Source: Pseudomonas sp. HR96 (GTDB lineage Bacteria > Pseudomonadota > Gammaproteobacteria > Pseudomonadales > Pseudomonadaceae). Taken from it: DNA of 64,000 nucleotides. The stretch lies in NCBI RefSeq assembly GCF_034059295.1, contig NZ_CP139141.1, positions 4,509,001 to 4,573,000 of the forward strand, in the 5' to 3' direction. Positions 28,473 to 37,048 of this stretch are shown piece by piece (the first letter of the stretch is position 1; every line of letters begins with the position of its first letter). Under the pieces are notes generated by a model. That model was not told the DNA's origin. It saw only the letters and a list, made by a program, of their open reading frames with translations, and searched no databases. Position numbers and translations under genes: made by a program.

Positions 28473-30668
28473 TTGAGCAATTTGCAATCGGCGGGGGGCA
28501 TGGACCCTCGCCAGAGTTTTGATGACCCATTGCTCGACGGTCTGCTGATCCTCTGCAAGTTACATGGATGTACCGTCAGTCGGGCCAGCCTCAGCGCTGG
28601 CCTGCCGCTCAAGGAGCAACGCCTGAGCCTCGAGCTGCTGCCCCGCGCAGCAGCGCGCGCCGGCTTGCAGGGCCGAGTGCTGCGCCGCGACCTGGGCGCC
28701 ATCTCGGCCCTCAACCTGCCGGTGCTGCTGATTCTCGCCGACGGCCGCTGCGCGGTGCTGCGCCGCTGGGCAGAGGACGGTCGCGCACTGATCCTGCCCT
28801 GCGAGGCCGACGGCGGCGAGCAGTGGGTCAGCCGCGAGGAATTGCAGGCGGCCTACAGCGGCCAGGCCCTGTTCGCCCGTCCGCGCCACGAACTCGAAGA
28901 CTTGCGCACACCGCTGATGCCGCGGGTCACCGCGTGGTTTCGCGATACCCTCAAGTTGTCCAAATGGCTGTACAGCGATGCCATCCTCGCCAGCCTGCTG
29001 ATCAACCTGCTGGCCCTGATGATGCCGCTGTTCGTCATGCAGACCTACGACCGTGTGGTCCCCAACCAGGCCACGTCGACCTTGTGGATGCTGGCGATCG
29101 GCTTGCTGGTCGGCACGCTGTTCGAGCTGGTGTTGCGGGTGGTGCGCTCGCACCTGCTGGACCAGGCCGGGAAGAAGACCGACCTGATTCTCTCCGCCAC
29201 CCTGTTCGAACGCATCACCGGCATGTCGATGAAAGCCCGCCCGGCCACCGTCGGCGGCTTTGCCCAGAGCATCCACGACTTCCAGGGCCTGCGCGAATTT
29301 CTCACTGCCGTGACCCTGACCAGCATCATCGATCTGCCCTTCGCGGTACTGATGCTCGTGGTGATCGGCCTGCTCGGCGGCTGGCTGGTTTTGATACCGC
29401 TGCTGGCGTTCCCGATCACCATCATTTTCGCCATGCTCATCCAGCGCCGCCTGCGCGACACCGTGCAGCGCAGCCTGATCCTCGCCGGCGAGCGCCAGGC
29501 CCTGCTCATCGAGACCCTCGGCGGCCTGGAGACGCTCAAGGCCTGCGGCGGCGAAAGCGAGCGCCAGTACAAGTGGGAGACCACCCACGGCGCCCTCACC
29601 CGCCTCGACGCTCATGCCCGCAACCTCTCGGCGGTCGCCTCCAACGGCACCCTGTTCATCCAGCAGTTCTGCGGCATGGCGACTATCGTGGTCGGCGTCT
29701 ACAGCATCATCGGCGGCAACCTCAGCGTCGGTGCGCTGGTGGCCAGCTACATGCTTGGCAGCCGCGTACTGGCGCCGCTGGGGCAGATCGCCGGGCTGAT
29801 TACCCGCTACCAGCAGGCCCAGCTGACCATGCGCAGCACCGATGCGCTGATGGCCCTGCCGCAGGAACGTGACCCCAGCCAGCGTCCCCTGGACCGCACC
29901 CAACTGGAAGGGGCAATCGCCGCCAGCGAGGTCGGCTTCCGCTACGCCGGCCAGGCCGCGCCGGCGCTGGACGGCGTCAGCTTCAGTCTCAAACCGGGCG
30001 AACGGGTCGGCATCATCGGCCGCAGCGGCTCGGGCAAGAGCACCCTGGGCCGTCTGCTGATGGGCTTCTATGAACCCGAGCAGGGCCAGTTCCTGCTCGA
30101 CGGCCTCGATCTGCGACAGCTGGATGTCGCCGACCTGCGCAGCCAGATCGGCTACGTCGCCCACGACCTGCCGCTGCTGGCCGGCAGCCTGCGCGACAAT
30201 CTCACCCTCGGCGCGCGCTACGTCAGCGACTCGCGGATGCTCGAAGTGGCGCAGATGACCGGCGTCATCGACCTGGCCCGCCAGCACCCGCAAGGCTTCG
30301 ACCGCCCGGTGGGCGAGCGCGGCCAACTGCTGTCCGGCGGCCAGCGCCAGGCCGTGCTGCTGGCCCGGGCGCTGCTGCTCGACCCGCCGATCCTGTTGCT
30401 CGACGAACCCACCAGCCACATGGATAACGCCAGCGAGGACGCCCTGCGCACGCGCCTGCACAACTGGGTTCCGGGCAAGACCTTGCTGCTGGTCACCCAC
30501 CGCACCTCGATGCTCAGCCTGGTCGATCGCCTGATCGTGCTGGACAACGGCAAGGTGCTGGTCGATGGCCCCAAGGACGCCGTGATCGAGGCCCTGCGCA
30601 GCGGTCGGGTCGGCGCGGGCAACGCCCCGGCGCCAGCCAAGGGCACCGCCACCGAGCAGGAGATTTGA
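28473..30668 (+). CDS. lapI: Type I secretion ABC transporter/permease with C39-like domain
   Basis: This 731-residue protein has the LapB layout. The N-terminal C39-like domain begins DDPLLDGLLILCKLHGCTVS and lacks the catalytic cysteine, so it should recognise rather than cleave substrate. Six membrane helices follow (about 165-460), then an ATPase domain with Walker A GRSGSGKST, signature LLSGGQRQAV and Walker B ILLLDEPTSHMD. The start is TTG 28473 with ggag nine bases upstream, which gives the N-terminus expected for LapB relatives. ATG 28500 is the alternative. The stop is two bases before lapJ, so they are translationally linked. Confidence 0.9.
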   Translation: MSNLQSAGGMDPRQSFDDPLLDGLLILCKLHGCTVSRASLSAGLPLKEQRLSLELLPRAAARAGLQGRVLRRDLGAISALNLPVLLILADGRCAVLRRWAEDGRALILPCEADGGEQWVSREELQAAYSGQALFARPRHELEDLRTPLMPRVTAWFRDTLKLSKWLYSDAILASLLINLLALMMPLFVMQTYDRVVPNQATSTLWMLAIGLLVGTLFELVLRVVRSHLLDQAGKKTDLILSATLFERITGMSMKARPATVGGFAQSIHDFQGLREFLTAVTLTSIIDLPFAVLMLVVIGLLGGWLVLIPLLAFPITIIFAMLIQRRLRDTVQRSLILAGERQALLIETLGGLETLKACGGESERQYKWETTHGALTRLDAHARNLSAVASNGTLFIQQFCGMATIVVGVYSIIGGNLSVGALVASYMLGSRVLAPLGQIAGLITRYQQAQLTMRSTDALMALPQERDPSQRPLDRTQLEGAIAASEVGFRYAGQAAPALDGVSFSLKPGERVGIIGRSGSGKSTLGRLLMGFYEPEQGQFLLDGLDLRQLDVADLRSQIGYVAHDLPLLAGSLRDNLTLGARYVSDSRMLEVAQMTGVIDLARQHPQGFDRPVGERGQLLSGGQRQAVLLARALLLDPPILLLDEPTSHMDNASEDALRTRLHNWVPGKTLLLVTHRTSMLSLVDRLIVLDNGKVLVDGPKDAVIEALRSGRVGAGNAPAPAKGTATEQEI

Positions 30669-30669
30669 C

Positions 30670-32037
30670 ATGCCACTGCCGAGCAATCAGCCCACCCGCC
30701 AACGCAGCTACCTGGGCAGCTTCAGCAAGACCGCCGAGAGCGAATTCCTCCCGGAGCTGGCCAGCGCCGCCCTGCCTGACTCGCCTCGCCTGCTGCGCCT
30801 GACCGTGTGGATCGCTGCCGCGCTGCTGGCCGCCGCCTTGATCTGGGCCAAGTTCGCCGTGCTCCAGGAGGTGACCATGGGCGAAGGCAAGGCCATCCCG
30901 TCGAGCAAGGTGCAGATCGTGCAGAACCTTGAAGGCGGCATCGTCACCGAGATCTTCGTCCACGAGGGCCAGATGGTGAACAAGGGCGACGTGCTGCTGC
31001 GCCTGGACGACACCCGCTTTCGCTCCAACCGCGGCGAGAGCGAGGCCGACCGCTATGCTCTGACCGCTCAGGTCGCACGCCTGCAGGCGGAAACCGACGG
31101 CACGCCATTCGTGGTCTCCGACGAGATCAAGGACAAGGCGCCGCAGGTGGCCGCCGACGAGATGGCCTTGTATCAGTCGCGCAAACGCCAGCTCGACAGC
31201 GAGAAGAACACCCTCAACGAGCAGCTGGTACAGAAGACCCAGGAGCTTGCCGAATACCGCTCCAAGCAGGGCCAGTACAGCTCTTCCCTGGCCTTGCTGC
31301 AGGAAGAGACGCGCATGTCGACGCCGTTGGTGGGCACCGGGGCAATTTCGCCTGTGGAAATATTGCGGCTCAAGCAGAAGACTGTCGAAGCCCGCGGCAT
31401 GCTCGACGCCACCAGCCTGGCGATACCCCGCGCGCAGGCAGCAATCGCCGAGATCCGCAGCAAGATCAACGAGTCGGAACAGACCTTCCGCGCCAGCGCG
31501 GCCAAGGACCTCAACGACAAGCGCACCGACCTGTCGAAGATCACCGCCAACAGCATCGCCATCGACGACCGGGTCAGCCGCACCACGGTGACCTCGCCGG
31601 TGCACGGGGTGATCAAGACCATGAAGGTCAACACCATCGGCGGCGTGGTGCAGCCGGGCAGCGACCTGGTTGAGATAGTGCCGCTGGAAGACAACCTGCT
31701 GATCGAGGCCAAGGTGCGGCCCCAGGATGTCGCCTTCCTGCACCCGGGGCAATCGGCGATGGTCAAGTTCAGCGCCTATGACTACACCATCTACGGTGGG
31801 CTCAAAGCCAAGCTGGAGCTGATCGGCGCCGATACCGTGACCGACGACAAAGGCAACGCCTTCTACCTGATCCAGGTGCGTACCGATCGCAACCACCTGG
31901 GCAGCGACGCCAAACCGCTACTGATCATTCCGGGCATGACCGCGACGGTGGACATCATCACTGGCGAGAAGAGCGTGCTGGACTACCTGCTCAAACCGGT
32001 GCTCAAGGCGCGCACCGAGGCGCTACGGGAACGGTGA
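30670..32037 (+). CDS. lapJ: HlyD-family membrane fusion protein of the adhesin exporter
   Basis: This 455-residue periplasmic adaptor has one N-terminal membrane helix (LTVWIAAALLAAALIWAKFA), a lipoyl/barrel-sandwich segment with QNLEGGIVTEIFVHEGQMV, a long alpha-helical hairpin (about 115-290) and the second lipoyl half VTSPVHGVIKTMKVNTIGGV. The C-terminal beta-barrel ends with the type I family signature PGMTATVDIITGEKSVLDYLLKP. It links the ABC transporter to the TolC-like channel. It is the last gene of the operon; a hairpin terminator follows after about 220 bases. Confidence 0.92.
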   Translation: MPLPSNQPTRQRSYLGSFSKTAESEFLPELASAALPDSPRLLRLTVWIAAALLAAALIWAKFAVLQEVTMGEGKAIPSSKVQIVQNLEGGIVTEIFVHEGQMVNKGDVLLRLDDTRFRSNRGESEADRYALTAQVARLQAETDGTPFVVSDEIKDKAPQVAADEMALYQSRKRQLDSEKNTLNEQLVQKTQELAEYRSKQGQYSSSLALLQEETRMSTPLVGTGAISPVEILRLKQKTVEARGMLDATSLAIPRAQAAIAEIRSKINESEQTFRASAAKDLNDKRTDLSKITANSIAIDDRVSRTTVTSPVHGVIKTMKVNTIGGVVQPGSDLVEIVPLEDNLLIEAKVRPQDVAFLHPGQSAMVKFSAYDYTIYGGLKAKLELIGADTVTDDKGNAFYLIQVRTDRNHLGSDAKPLLIIPGMTATVDIITGEKSVLDYLLKPVLKARTEALRER

Positions 32038-32087
32038 CAGCAGTGTGGATGTGGTCGCCGAAAGAACCGACTGTGCGGCCACCTACT

Positions 32088-32135
32088 TGCTTGGATTACA
32101 GGGTGCTTGGATTCCAGGGCGCTTCGATTCCAGGG
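32088..32135. repeat. Three tandem 16-bp repeats
   Basis: Units tgcttggattacaggg, tgcttggattccaggg and cgcttcgattccaggg follow one another directly, with one to three differences between units. They are non-coding, just downstream of lapJ. Confidence 0.85.
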
Positions 32136-32261
32136 CGAAGCGCCAACGCAAACTTTCACTTGACCTGCGTCTGGCAGCGAATCTGGCGGCAGCGGCCACC
32201 GCACTTGCCGTTCAACGCCTTGCAATGCCTTCGCGCTGCCTCCATAGTTGAGGCAGGACTG

Positions 32262-32290
32262 AGCCCGCAGCTTCGCTACGGGCTTTTTTG
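32262..32290 (+). terminator. Rho-independent terminator after lapHIJ
   Basis: The stem gcccg/cgggc (32262-32266 with 32279-32283) encloses a loop containing cttcg and is followed by six T residues. Confidence 0.75.
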
Positions 32291-32373
32291 CATTATGCGA
32301 CCGGCTTCATCGGAACCGGCGAATTCAAAGACGGCCTAATATGCGTGATCAATTGCCCCCACGTCGAATCAGC

Positions 32374-34455
32374 ATGAAGCACTTCTTCCCCAGCACCGCA
32401 CTCGCACTCTGCATTGGCCTCGGCTCCCTGGCGATGTCCGCCAGTACGTTCGCCGCCAACAGCTGGGACAATCTTCAGCCCGACCGTGACGAGGTAGTTG
32501 CCAGCCTGAACATCGTCGAGCTGCTCAAGCGTCACCACTACAGCAAACCGCCGCTCAACGACGCGCGCTCGGCGATCATCTACGACGCCTACATCAAACT
32601 CCTCGATCCCTCGCACAGCTACTTTCTGGCCAGCGACATCACCGAGTTCGACAAGTGGAAGACCCAGTTCGACGACTTCCTCAAGGCCGGAGACCTCAAC
32701 GCCGGCTTCGTGATCTACAAACGCTACCTGGATCGTGTGAAGAGCCAGCTCGACTACGCCCTGGCGATGCTCGACAAGGGCGTCGACAAGATGGACTTCA
32801 CCGGCCACGAGACCTTGCTGATCGACCGCAAGGACGCACCATGGCCGAAGAACGAAGCCGAGCTCGACGACCTCTGGCGCAAGCGCGTGATGGACGAAGT
32901 CCTGCGCCAGAAGATCGCCGGCAAGGATAACAAGCAGATCCAGGACACCCTGACCAAGCGCTACAAGAACCAGCTGGCGCGCCTGGACCAGACCCGCAGC
33001 GAGGACATCTTCCAGGCGTACATGAACAACTTCGCCATGTCCTACGACCCGCACACCAACTACCTGTCGCCGGACAACGCGGAAAACTTCGATATCAACA
33101 TGAGCCTCTCGCTCGAAGGTATCGGTGCCGTCCTGCAAAGCGACAACGACCAGGTCAAGATCGTGCGCCTAGTGCCAGCCGGCCCTGCCGACAAGACCAA
33201 GCAACTGGCCCCAGCCGACAAGATCATCGGTGTGGCCCAGGGCGACAAGGAAATGGTCGACGTGGTCGGCTGGCGCCTCGACGAAGTGGTCAAGCTGATC
33301 CGCGGCGCCAAGGGCTCGGTGGTGCGCCTGGACGTAATCCCGCACACCAACGCGCCGAACGACCAGACCAGCAAGATCGTCTCCATCACCCGTGAAGCGG
33401 TCAAGCTCGAAGAGCAAGCGGCGAAGAAATCCGTGCTGCACCTGTCCGAGAACGGCAAGGACTACAAGCTCGGGGTCATCGAAATCCCGGCCTTCTACCT
33501 TGACTTCAAGGCCTTCCGCGCCGGCGATCCGGACTACAAGTCGACCACACGCGACGTCAAGAAGCTGCTGACCGAGCTGCAGGCCGAAAAGGTCGACGGC
33601 GTGGTCATCGACCTGCGCAACAACGGTGGTGGTTCGCTGCAGGAAGCCACCGAGCTGACCAGCCTGTTCATCGAGAAAGGCCCTACCGTGCTGGTGCGCA
33701 ACGCCGACGGGCGGGTCGATGTGCTCGAGGACGAAAACCCCGGGGCCTTCTACAAGGGGCCGATGGCGCTGCTGGTCAACCGTCTCTCGGCCTCGGCTTC
33801 GGAGATCTTCGCCGGCGCCATGCAGGACTACCACCGCGCGCTGATCATCGGCGGTCAGACCTTCGGCAAAGGCACCGTACAGACCATCCAGCCGCTCAAC
33901 CATGGCGAGCTCAAGCTGACCCTGGCCAAGTTCTACCGGGTTTCCGGGCAGAGCACCCAGCATCAGGGCGTGCTGCCGGACGTCGCCTTTCCGTCGATCA
34001 TCGACACCAAGGAAATCGGCGAAAGCGCGCTGCCTGAATCGATGCCGTGGGACACCATCAAGCCGTCGATCAAGCCGCCGTCCGACCCGTTCAAGCCGTT
34101 CATTGCCCAGCTCAAGAACGAACATGACGCGCGTGTGCTCAAGGACTCGGAGTTCATCTACATCCGTGACCGCCTGGCCCTGGCCGATACGCTGCTCAAC
34201 GAGAAGACCGTGAGCCTCAACGAAGCCGATCGTCGCGCCCAGCATGCCGACATCGAGGCCAAGCAACTGGCGCTGGAAAACGCCCGACGCAAAGCCAAGG
34301 GTCAGGAACCGCTCAAGGAAATGAAAAAGGAAGATGAAGATGCGCTCGCCGAGCCGGACAAGACCAAGCCGGAAGACGACGCTTACCTCAGTGAAACCGG
34401 GCGTATCCTGCTCGACTATCTGAAACTTGATCCAGCGGTGGCCAAACAGGGCTGA
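32374..34455 (+). CDS. prc: Carboxy-terminal (tail-specific) processing protease Prc
   Basis: This 693-residue periplasmic serine protease has a signal peptide (MKHFFPSTALALCIGLGSLA), a long N-terminal helical domain, a PDZ domain (around SLSLEGIGAVLQSDNDQVKI), and the S41 catalytic core. The core contains VDGVVIDLRNNGGGSLQEA, the serine segment NRLSASASEIFAGAMQDYHR and the lysine segment GGQTFGKGTVQT, the Ser-Lys dyad of the family. It degrades or trims proteins at their C-termini and turns over peptidoglycan enzymes. ATG 32374 places the signal peptide at the N-terminus; an in-frame ATG at 32341 is the alternative. Neither has a strong ribosome site. Confidence 0.95.
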   Translation: MKHFFPSTALALCIGLGSLAMSASTFAANSWDNLQPDRDEVVASLNIVELLKRHHYSKPPLNDARSAIIYDAYIKLLDPSHSYFLASDITEFDKWKTQFDDFLKAGDLNAGFVIYKRYLDRVKSQLDYALAMLDKGVDKMDFTGHETLLIDRKDAPWPKNEAELDDLWRKRVMDEVLRQKIAGKDNKQIQDTLTKRYKNQLARLDQTRSEDIFQAYMNNFAMSYDPHTNYLSPDNAENFDINMSLSLEGIGAVLQSDNDQVKIVRLVPAGPADKTKQLAPADKIIGVAQGDKEMVDVVGWRLDEVVKLIRGAKGSVVRLDVIPHTNAPNDQTSKIVSITREAVKLEEQAAKKSVLHLSENGKDYKLGVIEIPAFYLDFKAFRAGDPDYKSTTRDVKKLLTELQAEKVDGVVIDLRNNGGGSLQEATELTSLFIEKGPTVLVRNADGRVDVLEDENPGAFYKGPMALLVNRLSASASEIFAGAMQDYHRALIIGGQTFGKGTVQTIQPLNHGELKLTLAKFYRVSGQSTQHQGVLPDVAFPSIIDTKEIGESALPESMPWDTIKPSIKPPSDPFKPFIAQLKNEHDARVLKDSEFIYIRDRLALADTLLNEKTVSLNEADRRAQHADIEAKQLALENARRKAKGQEPLKEMKKEDEDALAEPDKTKPEDDAYLSETGRILLDYLKLDPAVAKQG

Positions 34456-34502
34456 CTTGATGGCATTTAGTCATCAAACTGTCACTCTGCTGTCGTGAAA
34501 TA

Positions 34503-34536
34503 AAGGGCTGAACCTTCCGGGTTCAGCCCTTTTTTG
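34503..34536 (+). terminator. Rho-independent terminator after prc
   Basis: The 9-bp stem gggctgaac/gttcagccc (34505-34513, 34521-34529) with a 7-base loop is followed by six T residues. Confidence 0.92.
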
Positions 34537-34588
34537 TTCATGCCGTTCGTGATTTCGACAATGAACAAAATTTCACGCAGAGAGTGCC

Positions 34589-35419
34589 ATGACCATCACC
34601 GAACAGCTCGGCGCGTTGACCAGCATCCTTTCCCATGGTGGCCTGCATAGCCTGTTCCAACCTATCGTCTCGCTGTCGCAGCGACGCATTGTCGGCTACG
34701 AGGCGCTGAGCCGCGGCCCGTCCAACAGCCCGCTGCACTCCCCGCTCAACCTGTTCGCCGTGGCCCGCCAGGCCGGGCGCCTGAGCGAGCTGGAAATCGC
34801 CTGCCGCGAGAGTGCCTGCCGGCGCTTCAGCGAGCAGCAACTGCCCGGCAAGCTGTTCCTCAACGTTTCGCCGGAATCGCTGCTCGAGCCCAGCCATCCG
34901 CCGGGGCGCACCCTGGAGCTGCTGCAAAGCTTCGGCATCGCTCCCAGCCGGGTGGTCATCGAGCTCACCGAACAGACCCCCACCGACGACTTCCAGCTCC
35001 TGTTCAACGCCCTGCATCACTACCGCGCCATGGGCTTTTCCATCGCCCTGGACGACCTGGGAGCCGGCTACTCCAGCCTGCGCCTGTGGTCGGAGCTGCG
35101 CCCGGACTACGTCAAGATCGACCGGCATTTCATCGACGGCATCCACCTGGACCCGCTCAAGCGCGAGTTCGTCGGTTCGATCCTGCAGATCGCGCGCACC
35201 GCCCGCGCCCAGGTCATCGCCGAGGGCATCGAGCTGCAGGAAGAGTTGCTGACCTTGCGGGACATGGGCGTCGACCTGTTGCAGGGCTACCTGCTGGGCC
35301 GCCCCCTGGAGCATCCAGGGCGCGAGATCGACCTGCTGCCGCAAAGCCGGACAGCTCGCCTGCCGGTCCCCAGTGCAGTGTCGTTCGCGCGCTGCCGCTG
35401 GAGTACCCGGTTGGGTTAG
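34589..35419 (+). CDS. EAL-domain c-di-GMP phosphodiesterase, EAL only
   Basis: This 276-residue protein is one EAL domain with the catalytic motifs intact: YEALSRG (Glu38), FLNVSPESL, VVIELTEQ, the DDLGAGYSSL loop, DYVKIDR, VIAEGIE and LLQGYLLGRP. It should hydrolyse c-di-GMP. It has no sensory, CBS or GGDEF domain and ends shortly after the EAL fold with an unconserved tail (RTARLPVPSAVSFARCRWST). The related gene next to prc in P. aeruginosa is, as I recall, longer with additional C-terminal domains, so this copy may be truncated. It converges with the next gene. c-di-GMP turnover could influence the nearby adhesin, but that link is speculative. Confidence 0.88.
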   Translation: MTITEQLGALTSILSHGGLHSLFQPIVSLSQRRIVGYEALSRGPSNSPLHSPLNLFAVARQAGRLSELEIACRESACRRFSEQQLPGKLFLNVSPESLLEPSHPPGRTLELLQSFGIAPSRVVIELTEQTPTDDFQLLFNALHHYRAMGFSIALDDLGAGYSSLRLWSELRPDYVKIDRHFIDGIHLDPLKREFVGSILQIARTARAQVIAEGIELQEELLTLRDMGVDLLQGYLLGRPLEHPGREIDLLPQSRTARLPVPSAVSFARCRWSTRLG

Positions 35420-35447
35420 GACTGCTTGAAAGAGCGCTGGCGGCGCC

Positions 35448-35825
35448 TCAGCTGGCGCGCTGCTCGGGCTCGGGATAGCTGTATTCGAACACTCGCACCA
35501 CCTCGGAGGCGTGCCAGGACGCCGCCGCGACGCCATCGGACGGCCCGGAGAAGCGCCCCAGGCGCTCCACGCATTCAAAGAAGCCAGTGCGCGGCAGGCG
35601 GCTGGCGCCCTGGCTGATCACCAGCGAGCTGCGAAGCGGCTGCTCGGCACGGGCGTCGAGCACGGCCAGATGTTCCAAGGCAGCGGTCAGGGTCTGCATG
35701 GCGGGGGTGGGCAACTGCAAGCGCTCGAGCAGCGCGCGGTAAGTCAGCAGGTGACGTTGGCGGCGCGCATGGTCCAGTTCGCTGAGCAGCCCCTCCCACT
35801 GTTGGCGGCTGATGCGCACGCTCAT
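35448..35825 (-). CDS. Hypothetical protein, coupled partner of an XRE regulator
   Basis: I do not recognise this 125-residue protein. It starts MSVRISRQQWEGLLSELDHA, with a basic helical N-terminal half (LTYRALLERLQLPTPAMQTLTAALEHL) that reads like a small DNA- or RNA-binding bundle, and a C-terminal half with RLPRTGFFECVERLGRF and VVRVFEYSYPEP. The ATG (35825) overlaps the stop of the upstream XRE gene in an ATGA, so the two are translationally coupled. A toxin-antitoxin-like or regulator-effector pair is possible, but no known toxin motif is visible. Confidence 0.7.
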   Translation of the reverse strand: MSVRISRQQWEGLLSELDHARRQRHLLTYRALLERLQLPTPAMQTLTAALEHLAVLDARAEQPLRSSLVISQGASRLPRTGFFECVERLGRFSGPSDGVAAASWHASEVVRVFEYSYPEPEQRAS

Positions 35826-36175
35826 GACGCTTCCCTCCAGCCCGGCACCCCCAACTCCCATGCCAGGCTGCGGCGGATGGCAGCATCGGGCTCGCGCTCG
35901 CCGCTTTCGATCATGCTCAGGTATGAAGGGCTGATACCCACGGCGCGGGCCAGGGTCGCAGCGGCCAACGCCTTGGCCTCGCGCAGGCGGCGCAGCTCGC
36001 TGAAGGCGGGCAGGCTGTCAGCCGCAGCGGGGCCAACGGCAGCGGCCGGGGATGCAGTTGGCGCTGCGGGCCGCTGCTCGCGTACTCCGGCGGCCTGCAG
36101 CAGCGCTTGATACTGGTCCCAGGGGACTATCGCGTATTCCGGCTGGCCATCGCGGCTGATGACTTGAATGTCCAT
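35822..36175 (-). CDS. XRE-family regulator with Phd-like N-terminal segment
   Basis: This 117-residue protein starts MDIQVISRDGQPEYAIVPWD, a segment like the N-terminus of Phd/antitoxin-type proteins. An Ala/Pro-rich linker follows, then an XRE helix-turn-helix (about residues 60-110) with LRRLREAKALAAATLARAVG and the recognition-helix part ISPSYLSMIESGERE. It should bind DNA and probably autoregulates the two-gene operon. The stop overlaps the start of the partner gene. The combination of an antitoxin-like N-terminus and a coupled small gene recalls addiction modules, but the order and the partner do not match a family I know. Confidence 0.78.
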   Translation of the reverse strand: MDIQVISRDGQPEYAIVPWDQYQALLQAAGVREQRPAAPTASPAAAVGPAAADSLPAFSELRRLREAKALAAATLARAVGISPSYLSMIESGEREPDAAIRRSLAWELGVPGWREAS

Positions 36176-36278
36176 GAAACCCCCTGCTGGAATGACTCTG
36201 GGCGGTTGGTCTGATCGCGAAATATTTTGTTTCGATACGGGATCTTACCAGCCGTCACGGAGTCACGGGGAGGCTAAT

Positions 36279-36722
36279 TCATCGGTGCTGCTCCAGATCC
36301 AGCTCGCCGCCGCTCCGGGGCAGGCGTTCGACCACCTGCAGATGCTGCGGATCCTGACGTTCGCGCCAGGCACGGAAGGCGTCAAGCTCGGTGCTGAGAG
36401 TCTTCATGACCCAGCTCAGCACGGCGATGTCGTCGAGCATGCCGACGCCCAGAATCCAGTCGGGGATAAAGTCGATGGGGCTGACGAAATACAGCAACCC
36501 GGCCACGATCGAGACCATCGACTTGGCGCTGATGGCCCGGTACTCGCCGCGCCAGTACGCCATGCACAATGCCTGCAGCAGACGCACGTCGTCGCGCAGC
36601 TTGCCCAGGCGGTAATGCTTGCTCTTGCGGGTCACCGCGAAGATCAACGCAGGCAACCGCCCGCGGCTCAGGAGCCGCTCCGCCAGGGGCACGAAGCGGC
36701 CAAAACTGAAAGGTGCTTTCAT
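36279..36722 (-). CDS. YkvA/DUF1232 family membrane protein
   Basis: This 147-residue protein contains the DUF1232 core SIVAGLLYFVSPIDFIPDWI followed by GMLDDIAVLSWVMKTL, as in YkvA proteins. One hydrophobic hairpin is predicted around residues 70-110. The N-terminal half is basic and may lie on the membrane surface. Function is not established. ATG 36722 has a clear ggaga at seven bases; the longer frame to 36995 has no family similarity. A perfect inverted repeat of DnaA-box-like sites lies about 40 bases upstream of the start. Confidence 0.85.
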   Translation of the reverse strand: MKAPFSFGRFVPLAERLLSRGRLPALIFAVTRKSKHYRLGKLRDDVRLLQALCMAYWRGEYRAISAKSMVSIVAGLLYFVSPIDFIPDWILGVGMLDDIAVLSWVMKTLSTELDAFRAWRERQDPQHLQVVERLPRSGGELDLEQHR

Positions 36723-36762
36723 GTCTTCTCCAAGGATGGGTAACGATACGGGCACCGGCAAT

Positions 36763-36787
36763 GTTATCCACTGTAATTGTGGATAAC
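36763..36787. promoter_or_regulatory. Inverted pair of DnaA-box-like sites
   Basis: The arms gttatccac (36763-36771) and gtggataac (36779-36787) form a perfect 9-bp inverted repeat with a 7-base spacer. The right arm with its preceding T is the consensus DnaA box (ttatccaca on the opposite strand); the left differs at the last base. The pair lies just upstream of the ykvA-like start, where it could act as an operator. Confidence 0.5.
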
Positions 36788-36996
36788 CTTGTGAACAGAG
36801 GGCCTGCGGCACCCCTGGCAGCCCCACGGAACAAGGGCCAAGGCTGGATCGGGCGTTTTTTGCCCATTCGAGTGTGACCGTAGGACGCTCGCGCTGGTTC
36901 CGCAGGATGCAGTTTTGCGATGTTTTTGCTGTCGGGCCAAGCGCAGATCGGGCTTTACGACCTCTCGGGGTCGCCTCGCCCCCCCCATTCAACAAT

Positions 36997-37020
36997 AAAA
37001 AAGCCCCGTATCAACGGGGC
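36997..37020 (-). terminator. Rho-independent terminator of the FKBP gene
   Basis: On the minus strand the stem gccccg/cggggc (37015-37020 and 37003-37008) is followed by a run of T (A on the plus strand, 36997-37002). Confidence 0.9.
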
Positions 37021-37048
37021 CTTTCGTGAAGCGGCACCATCTGCACCC

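Larger units (their letters stand above)
32038..32373. other. lapJ-prc intergenic region
   Basis: About 336 bases between the exporter operon and prc. It holds three tandem 16-base repeats (32088-32135), a Rho-independent terminator (32262-32290) and presumably the prc promoter. The only other coding possibility is the 11-codon 5' extension of prc from 32341. Confidence 0.6.
36723..37048. other. Intergenic region upstream of the ykvA-like gene
   Basis: About 326 bases. It holds the inverted DnaA-box-like pair (36763-36787) and the terminator of the FKBP gene (36997-37020). No coding sequence is supported. Confidence 0.6.

Noticed and set aside
28560..30686. 708-codon minus-strand ORF opposite the ABC transporter
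   Set aside because: Antisense frame with Gln/Ala/Val-rich text. The transporter on the plus strand has all ABC motifs.
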